The notes: a model not told the origin generated them from the sequence alone. Numbered from the stretch's first letter, positions 48,450 through 58,753 are shown. The stretch is DNA of 64,000 bases from Prorocentrum cordatum (GCA_963575745.1 CAUYUJ010003949.1:1-64000); one strand, 5' to 3'. Numbers and translations are program-made.

Positions 48450-48890
48450 CAGGGAGCGTCGGAGACGGCGGAGCAGCTCGAGGGCCTTGCGGCGTGAACG
48501 TCGAGGTCAAGGTCATGGCCAATGACACCATCAGCGCCGATGGCATGGGCAATGGGAACAATGACACATTTTCGTTCATCACAGATCGCCCGGGGCTCGA
48601 CCTTTCACGCGGCGGGCCGCCTACCGACGCTGTCGAGGGCCGAGCAGGATGCGGCGACGGTGGCGACAAGGCCTCTGGAGTTCGGAGCCCGAGGGCCTTT
48701 GCAGGGGTCGATGGCGGCAGCGCATTTCAGTTCGCGAAGGTCGCCTGTTTCGACGACAACGGCGAGAGAGTGACAGCGCCTGCCAGGCGTCGCATGCGCT
48801 CGCGCAGCCGAGAGACGCGGCTTAAGATGATGTGGGAAGGCGCCCGGAGGACGCTCGACAGGTGCTTAGTGACTGTCGCGGCATGCAATC
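48450..48890 (+). CDS. N-terminal block preceding GIY-YIG-like domain
   Basis: This is part of the frame 48182-48934. It encodes a Gly/Asp-rich segment (GVNVEVKVMANDTIS, NNDTFSFITDRPGLDLSRGG), then FQFAKVACFDDNGERV and a basic helix (RRRMRSRSRETRLKMMWEGARR). At about 48890 the neighbouring frame takes over with the GIY-YIG-like domain. No known domain is recognised in this block. It may be one gene with a frameshift or a short intron at the join. Confidence 0.4.
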
Positions 48891-49254
48891 GATGTTTGTA
48901 CACCAGCCCCTCGTCGACATCGACGTTGGTCTAGTGATGAAGCGCGTGCGGCACCTCCACGATCGTGCCATCGCCTCTGGGCGCTCCGTCTACATCGGCA
49001 CGACGAGCGACCCTTCATGGCGATGGAATGGAGGACGGGGGTGGCGTGGAAACGACCGAAGCTTCATGCGCGGGCACAAGCTCAGCTACGATGGGATGCA
49101 AGTGGTCGCGTCCTTCCCCGGCAAACAATGCGGAGAGGTTGAGAAGCATGTGATCGCGCACTTCCCCCGTGCTGACAACAAGGTCGCGTCGCAGCAGGGA
49201 CTTGCGGTCAGGCGCTGCGCATACAGCTTCCTATATGTCTGTAGGACATTATGA
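48832..49254 (+). CDS. GIY-YIG-like nuclease domain
   Basis: 140 codons, ending at TAA-like stop 49252-49254. The informative part starts near residue 40: a helix (VMKRVRHLHDRAIASG), then SVYIGTTSDPSWRW, which fits the YIG half of the GIY-YIG motif with its conserved Arg, then GEVEKHVIAHFPR with a candidate metal-binding Glu, and a downstream Asn. GIY-YIG proteins cut DNA in homing endonucleases, repair and some mobile elements. The first GIY Tyr is not clear, so the domain is divergent or partial. It lies between palindromic satellite blocks with other mobile-element-like exons. Confidence 0.45.
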   Translation: MGRRPEDARQVLSDCRGMQSMFVHQPLVDIDVGLVMKRVRHLHDRAIASGRSVYIGTTSDPSWRWNGGRGWRGNDRSFMRGHKLSYDGMQVVASFPGKQCGEVEKHVIAHFPRADNKVASQQGLAVRRCAYSFLYVCRTL

Positions 49255-49333
49255 GCGCCATTTGCGAAGCTGCCCAGCTCCGCTGTCTTGCGCGCGCAGT
49301 GGCCACTACCCAGGCGTGGTACGTGTGGGGGCG

Positions 49334-49545
49334 ACTGAGGCTGCGATGCAGAAGTGACAGAATCGCCAGTACGCTGCAACAGCCGCTGCAACAGCCGCTG
49401 CAGTAGTAGAAGAGCTCAACACAGAAACTGGCGAGCGTGAGGACGATCTCCCGTTTCGACCTCACCTCTGGCTGGAACGACTGAGGTTGCGATGCAGAAG
49501 TGACAGAATCGCCAGTACGCTGCAACAGCCGCTGCAACACAGCCG
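49334..49545 (+). repeat. 147-bp tandem duplication
   Basis: GACTGAGGCTGCGATGCAGA at 49334 recurs at 49481 (GACTGAGGTTGCGATGCAGA) and both copies run into GCTGCAACAGCC repeats. Confidence 0.9.
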
Positions 49546-49830
49546 CTGCAACAACACCAGCCGCTGCAACAACAGCCGCTGCAACAACAGCCGCTGCAAC
49601 AACAGCCGCTGCAACAACAGCCGCTGTAACAACAGCCGCTGTAACAACAGCCGCTGCAACAACAGCCGCTGCAACAACAGCCGCTGCAACAAGAGCCGCT
49701 GCAACAACAGCCGCTGCAACAACAGCCGCTGCAACAGCAGCCGCTGCAACAACAGCCGCTGCAACAACAGCCGCTGCAACAACAGCCGCTGCAACAGCCG
49801 CTGCGACAGCCGCTGCGACAGCCGCTGCAG
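49520..49830. repeat. (GCTGCAACAACAGCC)n tandem array
   Basis: A 15-bp unit repeated about 17 times, flanked by 12-bp GCTGCAACAGCC units. Frames read Ala-Ala-Thr-Thr, Cys-Asn-Asn-Ser-Arg or Leu-Gln-Gln-Gln-Pro on this strand. Confidence 0.97.
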
Positions 49831-49920
49831 TAGTAGAGCACACCCAGCTTTCCTGTAGCGCAAGCACCTCGGCTCAAGGCATTCCTTGCAGCGCCTGCAG
49901 GCTGTCATGTCAGAAATGGG
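49822..49920 (+). repeat. Duplicated segment, copy 2
   Basis: Near-identical to 44620-44725, in both places preceded by CTGCAACAGC repeats. Confidence 0.9.
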
Positions 49921-49966
49921 GGCTAGCGCAGGGGGGCATCCTGGCCCATGTCCAGAAACCGTCACC

Positions 49967-50695
49967 ATGGACCCTGACAACACTGGACGCATTGATGCTC
50001 CATGGCTACAAGTCAAGGGGTACGTTTCGAAGACGAATTGAGAACCTAATGAGCCCTGGTGGCACTGTGCACCGTGCGACAAATGGGCAGCCCCGACGCG
50101 CCATAATTCGCAGGACCACATCAAGAATGTAAAGAATAAGTATCTCTGGTTCCATCATGCTTGCCCACAGGGTTCTGGTGAGGACAAGACCGCATGGTGC
50201 TCTACCATCATGAACACGGTGGAGCTCCACCCGAGCTACGTCTAGAAGAAGTGGGAATACGATGAAGCGGAGGACTGGAGGCCGACGAGGAAGGCCAAGG
50301 TCAACAAGGCCAGAGAGGGCAGAGGAGAGCAATGGCAAAGTGAAGGCCATCAGCAAGAAGCTGGAGCAGCTGCAGGAGAGAACACCTGGAAAAGCTGGAA
50401 CAGCTCAAGAGCTGCGTCATCAAGAGCTGCAACAGCAGGAGCTGATACAGCAGGAGCACAGCAGTGGCAGCAGCAGGACGGGCTAACCACCGTTATCACC
50501 ACGATGCTCAATTCCTTGACCAACGCACAGAGCAACAAGGACAAGAAGATGGATGAGATTCTGGCCCTCCTGCGGGCACAGGGACAGATGCTCATGCATC
50601 TCCAGCGGGCACAGGACAACCTGCAGAAGAAAGTCGAGGAGCTCGATCGGAAAGTGGAGGAGCTCAAGCAGAAGGACAAACAGCAGCACCAGTGA
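49967..50695 (+). pseudogene. Zinc-finger and coiled-coil protein, two in-frame stops
   Basis: One frame runs from ATG at 49967 to TGA at 50693-50695, broken only by TGA at 50039 and TAG at 50243. It starts MDPDNTGRIDAPWLQVKGY. After the first stop comes PWWHCAPCDKWAAPTRHNSQDH, a C-x2-C...H...H zinc-finger-like pattern of the kind seen in U1-type or matrin-type fingers, then KYLWFHHACPQG. After the second stop comes KKWEYDEAEDWRPTRKAK, an Ala/Ser/Gln linker, and a clear coiled coil (MDEILALLRAQGQMLMHLQ, VEELDRKVEELKQKDK). CTAG before AAGAAG at 50246 could be a splice acceptor, so a spliced gene is possible. Otherwise it is a young pseudogene. Confidence 0.45.
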
Positions 50696-50984
50696 GCTCA
50701 GCAGCAGGACAAGTGACCTCGCATGGGCGTCTGGTAGCCGATGCCAGAGGCGTGCAGCCCGGCTCGCGCGCTGGCTCTTTCGCCGCGCTGGCGCGGCGCA
50801 GGGGGCTGGAATATGGCTCCTGAAGTCTTGGAAGGCTTTGGGCTTGTTGTTCGCAAATTGGGTATGCTCCTTATGGTCCCCACAGCGCCCACCTGTCGGA
50901 GCCCCACCTCGAGCTCGATCCTCGGCTACTTCGTTTTGGGAGCAGGCGTTGCTATATTGATTTCAGGCGCTGGCTTCATGCGTC

Positions 50985-51440
50985 CACGGAGTTCTAACAT
51001 ATCATGTTAGAGCTCCCACGGAGCTCTAACATACGATGTTAGAGCTCCATTGGGGCTCTACCATAATCTAACATGCTATGTATGTTAGAGCTCCACTGGA
51101 GCTCTAACGTGCCATGTTAGAGCTTCCAGGAGGGAGCTCTAATATAATCTAGCGTGCTATGTTAGAGCTCCGTTGGAGCTCTAACGTGCAATGTTAGAGC
51201 TCACTGGGAGGTCTAACATGCAAGTTTAGAGGTGCCGGGGAGTTCCCTGGCATCACATGGTTCAGCTCCCAGGGAGCTATACATAATAACATGACATGTT
51301 AGAGGTCCCACGGAGTTCTAACACCCGATGTTAGAACTCCCAAGGAGCTCCAACATATTCTAACTTGCTATGTTAACAGCATATTAGAGTTGCCTCCCAT
51401 ACTCGATGGGACTTCTAACATAGCATGTTCGAGCTCCCAT
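50985..51440. repeat. Palindromic GAGCTC satellite, block 3
   Basis: Alternating GGAGCTCTAACAT and ATGTTAGAGCTCC half-sites with more divergence than block 4. Confidence 0.93.
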
Positions 51441-51454
51441 CGAGCCGTCCCCCC

Positions 51455-51625
51455 CGCCGTCGTCGTCGTCGTCGTCGTCCCATTGGGCACGTCCGCATGC
51501 CGTCCCCCCGCCATCGTCGTCGTCGTCGTGATGATGATGATGATGATGGTGATGGTGGTGGTGATGATGGTGATGGATGATGGTGGTGATGGTGATGGAG
51601 ATGATGTTGATTGTATATATATATA
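51455..51625. repeat. (CGT)n, (ATG)n and (GGT)n microsatellites
   Basis: (CGT)n runs at 51460-51478 and 51511-51526, then ATGATGATGGTG to about 51610, then TA at 51615-51627. 51630-51835 after it is AT-rich with ATC words and no gene. Confidence 0.93.
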
Positions 51626-51835
51626 CGATCGGATAGTCGCCATTCGAAATTATCATTATCATCGTCGGAAACATCGTCATCATCACAATCAGAAAAACAT
51701 GACATCGCCATAATCACAATCCAAAAAAACATCAAACAACAGGAAGGACCATAATCACATCAGAAACACTTGGAAACATCAGCCTAAACCAGCCCTAATC
51801 CCAGCCAGTCGAGGGGGCCGCTTCCGACGAGGAGG

Positions 51836-53790
51836 CCGGGGGCTCTAACAAGCCATGTTAGAGCTCCCACGGATCTCTAACAAGCCATGTTAGAGCTCCT
51901 TGGGAGCTCTAACATAGCATGTTAGAGCTCCCAGGGAGCTCTCACATACTCGAACATGCTATGTTAGAGCTCCGTTTGGGGCTCCAACATACCATGTTAG
52001 AGCTCCCAGGGAGCTCCCACTTAGCTTTAACATGCTATGTTAAAGATCCGCTGGAGCTCGGTATTTTAGAGCTCCCAGGGGGCTCTAACATGGGAGCTCT
52101 ATCTAATATAGCATGTTAGAGCTCCCAGGGAGCTCTAACATACTCGATAATGCTATGTTAGAGCTCCGTTGGAGCTCTAACATACTGGAACATGCGATGT
52201 TAGAGCTCCGTTGGGGCTCTAACATGCCATGTTAGAGCTCCCACGGAGCTTTAACATACCATGTTAGAGCTCCCATGGGGGCTCTGACATGCTCGAATCC
52301 TCGGCGCCTGTTAGAGCTCCGTTGGAGCTCTAACAAGCCATGTTAGAGCTCCCACGGAGCTCTAACATACCATGTTAGAGCTCCCAGGGAGCTCTAACAT
52401 ACTGGAACATGCTATGCTAGAGCTCCGTTGGAGCTCTAACAAGCCATGTAGAAGCCCACGGGAGCTCTAACATTCCATGCCAGCTCCCAGGGAGCTCTCA
52501 CATACTGGAACATGATATGTTAGAGCTCCCAGGGAGCTCTAACATACTCGAACATGCTATTTTAGAGCTCCGTTGGAGCTCTAACAAGCCATGTTAGAGC
52601 TCCCACGGAGCTCCTGACATACCATGTTCGAGCTCCCAGGGAGCTCTGACATACTGGAACATGCTATGTTAGAGCTCCGTTGGAGCTCTAACATACCATG
52701 TTAGAGCTCCCACGGAGCCCTAACATACCATGTTAGAGCTCCCAGGAAGCTCCCACTGAGCTCTAACATGCTATGTTAAAGCTCCGCTGGAGCCCAGTAT
52801 TTTAGAGCTTCCATGGGGGCTCTAACATGGAAGCTCGATTTTAGCATGTTAGAGCTCCCTGGGAGCTCTAGCATCATATAACATGCTATGTTAGAGCTCA
52901 CACGGAGCTCAAATATGCCATGTTAGAGCTCCCAAGGAGCTCTAACATACTGGAACTTGCTATCTTAGGGCTCCGTTGGAGCTCTAACATGCCATGTTCG
53001 AGCTCCCACGGAGCTCTAACATACCATTCTAGAGCTCCCAAGGGAGCTCTAACATACCCGAACATGCTATGTTAGAGCTCCGCTGGAGCTCTAACATACC
53101 ATGTTAGAGCTCCCAGGGAGCTCCCACTGAGCTCCCACTGAGCTCCGTTGGAGCTTGGTATTTTAGAGCTCCCAGGGGGCTCTAACATGGGAGCTCCAAT
53201 CTCGCATGTTAGAGCTCCCAGGGAGCTCTAACATACTCGAACATGCTATGTTAGAGCTCCGTTGGGGCTCTAACAAGCCATGTTAGAGCTCCCACGGAGC
53301 TCTAACATACCATGTTAGAGCCCCCAGGGAGCTCTAACATACTGGAACATGCTATGCTAGAGCTCCGTTGGACCTCCAACATGCCATGTTCGAGCTCCCA
53401 CTGGGCTCTAACATGCCATGTTAGAGCTCCCAGAGGGCTCTGACATACTCGAACATGCTATGTTAGAGCTCCGTTGGAGCTCGAACAAGCCATGTTAGAG
53501 CTCCAACGGAGCTCTAACATACCATGTTAGAGCTCCCAGGGAGCTCTAACATACTGGAACATGTTATGTCAGAGCTCCGTTGGAGCTCTAACATGCCATG
53601 TTAGAGCTCCCACGGAGTTCTAACATACCATGTTAGAGCTCCCAGGGAGCTCTAACATAATGGAACATGCTATGTCAGAGCTCCGTTGGAGCTCTAACAT
53701 ATTATATTACAGCTCCCAATGAGCTCTAACATAGCATGTTAGAGTTCCCAGGGAGCTCTAACATAATCGAACATGATATGTTAGAGCTTG
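51836..53790. repeat. Palindromic GAGCTC satellite, main block, about 1.95 kb
   Basis: A 13-base half-site, GGAGCTCTAACAT, alternates with its reverse complement. Two kinds of dyad alternate: TAACAT-(2 or 3 bases)-ATGTTA, and GAGCTCC-(3 bases, mostly CAC, CAG-G or GTT)-GGAGCTC. Where the first spacer is long it reads ACTCGAACATGCT or ACTGGAACATGCT. A higher-order unit of roughly 105 bases (GTT, CAC, CAG spacers in order) recurs, for example from about 52150, 52545 and 53235. Roughly 130 half-sites are present. Confidence 0.96.
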
Positions 53791-53927
53791 AGTAACGGGC
53801 AACGGGGACTTAAGGCCACCCAATACACTTGCGCATCCTCCTCATCCTCGCCCCCCCCTCATCCTCCTCCTCCCCCTCATCGTCATCCTCCCCCTCCTTT
53901 AGTGGGGGAGGGGGGGAAGGAAATGTG

Positions 53928-53985
53928 CGCCCGCGCCCATTTCGGCACAACCCTCAGGAGAATCGTCGCCCACGGGGGGCTCCAA
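53928..53985 (+). repeat. Lone copy of the 89-bp satellite unit
   Basis: CGCCCATTTCGGCACAACC(C)TCA...ATCGTCGCCCACGGGGGGCTCC matches the unit at 26025-26080. It is 27.8 kb from the array. Confidence 0.75.
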
Positions 53986-54064
53986 ATGTGTAGTTGTAAT
54001 GAACTTCTGTCGTAGCAGTGCCGCTGTAAGTAAGGCTCCAGGTTCGTCTCTTCTGATAAGCCTG

Positions 54065-54175
54065 CGCGCGTGGGAGGGGGGGGGGAGGATGAGGGGGGAC
54101 GAGGGGGGGGGGGGGGGGGGAGGGAGAGGCGGAGGGAGGAAGAGGAGGAATGCAGGAAAGGTGGGAGAGAAGGGG
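54065..54175. repeat. G/GA-rich tract
   Basis: GGGGGGAGG-rich purine tract; CCTCCT-rich tract follows at 54343-54475. These create the open frames that run into the gene at 54604. Confidence 0.9.
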
Positions 54176-54603
54176 GATGGATGGACGATGAAGGGGCGAC
54201 GAGGGCTGGTGATTTTTGTTCTTGCACGCCAGGGTCGTTGTTCGCGCCCTCGGTTCGTTTCCGAGGGCCCCGCAGGGTGGTGGCAGGAGTGGGCCTCCAG
54301 AGACGCCGAACCTGGGGGGTTTCCCCGAAGGGCTTAGGCGACCCGTCCTCCTCCTCCATCCCCCTCCTCATCCTCCCCCTCCTCATCCTCCCCCTCCTCC
54401 TCCTCCCCCTCCTCCTCCCCTCCTCCCCTTCCTCCTCCTCCCCACCCCCCCATCCCCCCCCCCTCCCCCCCCTGCGTCGGCCGCCGTCGGGGCCAGCGCC
54501 AGTGGCACGTTTGCGAGCGCTCCGTCTCCGTGGCCGTTTTGGCCCGAGCGCGGCATCCTCAACCCAAGCTCATCCGCCACCGCGGTGCAGCGCCCGTTGC
54601 TAC

Positions 54604-54945
54604 ATGACTCTCGGCCAAGGCGGCAAGGGCGTTGCGCTTTCGAACCAGATGAAGGCGCACGCGAGGCGCGACATCGAGCGAGCCATGGAGAATTGCGCCA
54701 GGAAGTTGGATCACAGTCACCCCTTTGTACAGGATCTGTTCAAGAGCCCCGAGCGGTTCGACGAGCAGACCAAGAAGATTGCGGCTCGCATCGCGAAGGT
54801 CTCCAACTTGAAGGCCGCGCAGAAGGCGGACAAGAACATTGGCCCGCCCATCCAGTTGGTCAACATTGGGGAGGATTGGCCAGATGATGACGATGATGAT
54901 GGTAGCGATTTCGCCTTTCACGGTCGCTCGTCGGAATCCGACTGA
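54604..54945 (+). CDS. Small hypothetical protein, 113 codons
   Basis: The frame runs from ATG at 54604 to TGA at 54943-54945. The product starts MTLGQGGKGVALSNQMKAHA and is mostly helical and charged (DIERAMENCARKLDHSH, LFKSPERFDEQTKKIAARIAKV). It ends in an acidic, Ser-rich tail (EDWPDDDDDDGSDF). The frame is open further upstream only through CCT-repeat DNA, so this Met is preferred; an upstream exon is possible. No family is recognised. Amino-acid composition is ordinary for a cytoplasmic or nuclear protein. Confidence 0.5.
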   Translation: MTLGQGGKGVALSNQMKAHARRDIERAMENCARKLDHSHPFVQDLFKSPERFDEQTKKIAARIAKVSNLKAAQKADKNIGPPIQLVNIGEDWPDDDDDDGSDFAFHGRSSESD

Positions 54946-55540
54946 GTGCCAGGCCGTCGTCGCTGCAGCGGGTGATGAGTTTAGGCTGTTGGGCCAACTC
55001 ATGCGTGCGACGCAGCTGTGCTATGCTGAGCCCTTTCTTGGCTCAGAAGCTTCGTGCCTGTGCGAACAAAGATCATGCCCCTGCTCCTGCTCTGCTCTGC
55101 GTCCTGCTCCTGCTCTGCTTCTCTCCTGCTCCTGCTCCTGCTCTGCTTCCTGCCGGATCCCCCCCTCCCGACTCCCTCCCACAGTCCAGTGTCCTCCCTG
55201 TTTATCCTCCTCGTCTCTCCCCTCCTCCTACCCCTCCTCCTCCTCCTTCGACGCGTCAGGCCCGTCGGACCGACCAGGCCCGACGCCTCGGCAAGATGGT
55301 CGAGGCACGTGCGCATTCGAGTCGAGCGGCGCTGCTGCCCCCCCCCGCCGCCCGCTGCCCGCCCGTCGGCTTCGTCCTTGTTTGCGTCGGCGTCGCCAGC
55401 TGGGCCCGACGGGCCTCTCGAGGGAATGACGCGCCGCTCGCTCAAGGCATCTCGAGCGCGAGTGAGTCAGTCTGGCCGCGAGTAAATCAAGCGTGCGAGT
55501 GCCAGGGCTTGGGGGGAGCATGCATAATCCAAAGCATCAC
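54946..55540. other. No gene recognised
   Basis: CCTGCTCTGCTTCCTGCTC words (55078-55155), CTCCTC runs and GC-rich unique DNA. Frames on both strands are unremarkable. Confidence 0.5.
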
Positions 55541-55544
55541 GGCA

Positions 55545-55790
55545 CCACATCGCCCATACAACATAACACAATGCACCCATAAACCAAAGCATGCATAGCG
55601 CAACGCATACATAACACAAAGCATCCATAAATCAAAGCACCCACGCACCAACGCGACCATATACCAAATCGCCCCTACAATCAAATCATACATACACCAA
55701 AGCATTCAGAAAATTAACCGCCCATAAACCAAATCACCCATACGCCAACGCATCCAGAAACCAAAGTATTCAAGACCTTAAAGCATTCGT
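55545..55790. repeat. Degenerate 15-bp repeat (CATAAACCAAAGCAC)
   Basis: Words such as CATA(A/C)A(C/T)CAAA(G/T)C(A/G) recur about every 15 bases. No gene. Confidence 0.8.
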
Positions 55791-55900
55791 AAGCAGAATC
55801 AACCAAAGCAGCAGAAACACCGGCACTATCAACAACATCCATAGAACCTGGAACCAATCAGCATACCATCATAATGCACCCGTAGCCGTTTTGGTTCTAA

Positions 55901-58526
55901 ATGCCCACGCGGGAATCAGTGATCGGAGACCTCAAGTCCTATATACAACGGAATGGGTGTGGCGACGGGCCCGACATATCGGCGTCCGCTTGCGCTCGCG
56001 TCTTGCTCTTGTCTCTCGGCGGGGGCTGCGCAGGTTCCAGTCTGACAGTCGGTGGTGTGTCGAGCTTCATCCGCCCTCTGATTCGGCCTGCTGTTCGCGT
56101 CAGCCTCCTGGACCACTTCCCCGCGGTAGTGGCATCGCTCTTGAACGTTGCCCTCTCGCGCGACGATGTCCACGCGGCGATGTCGCATCTCCTGGGGCCT
56201 TGTGTTGCCCCGCGTGCTCAGCCGTTTGCAGACGCTGGTGGAGAGCCTCCACTACAAGATGTCAGCGCTCTTGCAAGCTTCGACCCCACTGTGTACGACG
56301 GCTACGACGCCGATGCTCTTAGGACGACGCTGGTGGCCCGAGATATGGAGCTCGCCCTGCGAGACGAGAAGGAGTTGAACATGCGCCAGGAAATTAGGAC
56401 ATTGAAACAGCGGGCTGCTTCCTTCCACGCACAACTGGTGGCGGCGAAGGTCGCCACCTACACCCTTTGCAAGAGCGCGTGCGTCAGAATGCCAGGCGTC
56501 CGAAATATTCCAGACTACGGTGGGTTCTGTCTCGCACTTCGGCGCAACCATTGTCAACATGTGAGTGCTGAGGCAGCTTTGTGTCTGATGGCTGGGGAGG
56601 ACTTTAGAGGCTCCGTATCACACCATAAGGTGCTTGCTCGGTGCGAGACTCGTGCGGCCGTGGTTGCCAGGCTTAACTTTGGAGCCCGCCGCGCGGAGCT
56701 CGACGACTCCATGGTTGCCCTATCGGCCAGCGTCGCTGGCGACGGCGACGGCGCCGACCTTTCGGCGGGCGCTGTCGCCCCCGTCTGCGCGATCGACCTT
56801 AAGACCGATGCAACTACCCAAGCTGCGATAGACCGAGAGAGTGTGATGCTCGATATTGGTAACACCAGCACGTGGGACGGAGCGGCTGGCACGGTGGCCG
56901 ACATTTCCGATGACTGCCAGGATGCGCGCGGTAGTTATGATGGTGAGCGGCCAGCTTTTTCGCTAACGCAGTTGTCTGCAGATTTCCCGATTGCGTCCAT
57001 CTTATGGCCCATGCATCTTGTGAGGGCAGGCACTGGCGAAGAGACCTACCGCATCTGGGGGCGCCAATTGCAGTCTGTCGGCTTCCCCTCACTCGACGAT
57101 GCTTGCAACAGGATTGCGGCTGCAGGTGCGCAAGGCTTACCTCCTGGACGTGGGCGGCCTGTTCAATTATATGTGATGAACGTTGATAAGGGCGGCGACA
57201 ATCAGTTTGCCGTGCGCGTGCCTGTCTCACGCGCCAAGGAGTTCAAGACCATGATGATTGGCGTGTGTTGGTGCTTGCTACGCCAGTGTCAGCTCATATT
57301 TGAAAAGCTACTCGAAGCTTTTGATTCGTGGGGCCCATGGCAGAACGATTTGTTTGATGCTGATGCCGGGCTATCGTCTGACAATTTCCCAGTCAAGTTC
57401 GTCACGGGCGTGTCTCTGATTTCAAGCCTCTGGCGAGGGCCAGGGGTGCATAATAATCCGCGCAGCATTTTCCAGGACGCAAGCGCCGACGTTAATAAGA
57501 CAATACCTTGTATCCCAGGTCGCGCCATTCGAACCAGGTGGGGCAGTGTTGCCGAAGTGGCGAAGATTACCGTGACAGCGTTGGACCACCTGCCTGCCGC
57601 TTTTCGCCATCTACTTGCTCACGGCAAGACTAAGCGCCCTCCAAAAAAGACTGGCCCTGGGGCCGATGAGGCGGCACAGTACCAGGAGGAGCAACGGGCA
57701 AGAAAGAGCAGCGCGTGTGCGATGTTGGCCAACCGTTCTTTCATATTCGTCCTCATGATCACGAACATTATCATGCAGCCCCTCCCGCATTTTATAAATT
57801 GGGCGCAGAAGTGGACTGACCAGGTCAACAGGCTTCGCCAATCACACGGCGCCGATGGCCATCGCTATTTCGGCTGCACGTTCTTTTCCGACCTCGTGAA
57901 CGGCATGGCGTCGAAGTTCGCCCGCGACTTCGACAACCTGATCGCGGACGGATCCTCAGTGGAATTGTGGGGGTCCGCTCTACAAGGGGTCCTTTTCGGA
58001 TACACCTCTGGTGCTATTGAGCGAATAGTCCATGGGGTTCTGATGGGGTCATGTTTCTGGTGGCTTCGTTTTGTCAAGCCTTGCGAGGAGTTCCCGTTCT
58101 TGCTACTTGTCATTCCCCAGCGGCCTGCTGGCATAGAGGATGAAGCGAGGGTGACCGTATGCAGGCAGCTGGCCGATCTCTGCGCCCGATGCCAGGCTTT
58201 CAACAACGTCTTCGACGGCGTCACGCCGAAGGTGAAGGCTACCTACGCTCACCAGCTCGACGACGTCATCAACTCAGGTGGCAAGGTGCCGTCTCAGCTG
58301 TACGGTTTCACGCTCATGTTGCGGCACGTGCTCAGCGGCCATTCGCAGGACGTCGAAGGACTTCGCGGGGGGGCAACTGGCCAGCACACGCTCGCCCCCT
58401 CCACCCTCCGCTGCTGCCGCCCACGACTACAACGAAGACGGCGACGACGACGACCACGACGAGGATGACGATGACGACAACGAGGACGACGACGACGACG
58501 ATTACGACTGGGACGACGAATGTTAA
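55901..58526 (+). CDS. hAT-like transposase with acidic tail (G-run frameshift)
   Basis: A long intron-free frame, 855 codons from ATG at 55901. It has MNVDKGGDNQ with candidate acidic residues, CWCLLRQCQLIFEKLL, FVTGVSLISSLWRG and IRTRWGSVAEVAKI; the TRWGS motif near residue 545, after a helix and before a long helical domain, is typical of hAT transposases. A full catalytic triad was not assigned. The frame leaves the sensible path at a run of seven G (58367-58373). In the next frame the protein ends in a long Asp-rich tail (HDYNEDGDDDDHDED... YDWDDEC) at 58526. One G too many in the assembly, or a real shift, would explain this. Unlike the copy at 40336 it is otherwise intact. Confidence 0.5.
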
Positions 58527-58661
58527 GACAACGACGACAGCAGCAGAGCGCGTTGCGCTGTGCAAGCGGGGGCAGGGGGCCTCATGGGGGCTAGCCCAAC
58601 GGTTCGCAGGTGTTTCGTTGCATCGGGCTTATTCGTGGTTACAGTCTTTGTTTCGAAACGT

Positions 58662-58690
58662 GGGCCAACTTTCGGCCCGAAAGTTGGCCC
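58662..58690. repeat. Perfect palindrome, 14-bp arms
   Basis: GGGCCAACTTTCGG, one C, CCGAAAGTTGGCCC. It lies between the two genes of the 55.9-61.4 kb unit. Confidence 0.97.
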
Positions 58691-58710
58691 AAGTTTCGGC
58701 TCGATGTTCC

Positions 58711-58753
58711 GCAGCGGGTAGGTGCCCGAAAGTTTCGGGCACCTACCCGCTGC
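58711..58753. repeat. Perfect palindrome, 21-bp arms
   Basis: The arms are 58711-58731 and 58733-58753, with a single central G and no mismatch. The core reads GTGCCCGAAA-G-TTTCGGGCAC. It shares the CCCGAAAGTT core with the palindrome 21 bases upstream. Confidence 0.97.

Noticed and set aside
51836-53790. CRISPR-like regular repeats
   Set aside because: Half-sites alternate in orientation, spacers are only 2-15 bases and not unique, and the DNA is eukaryotic.
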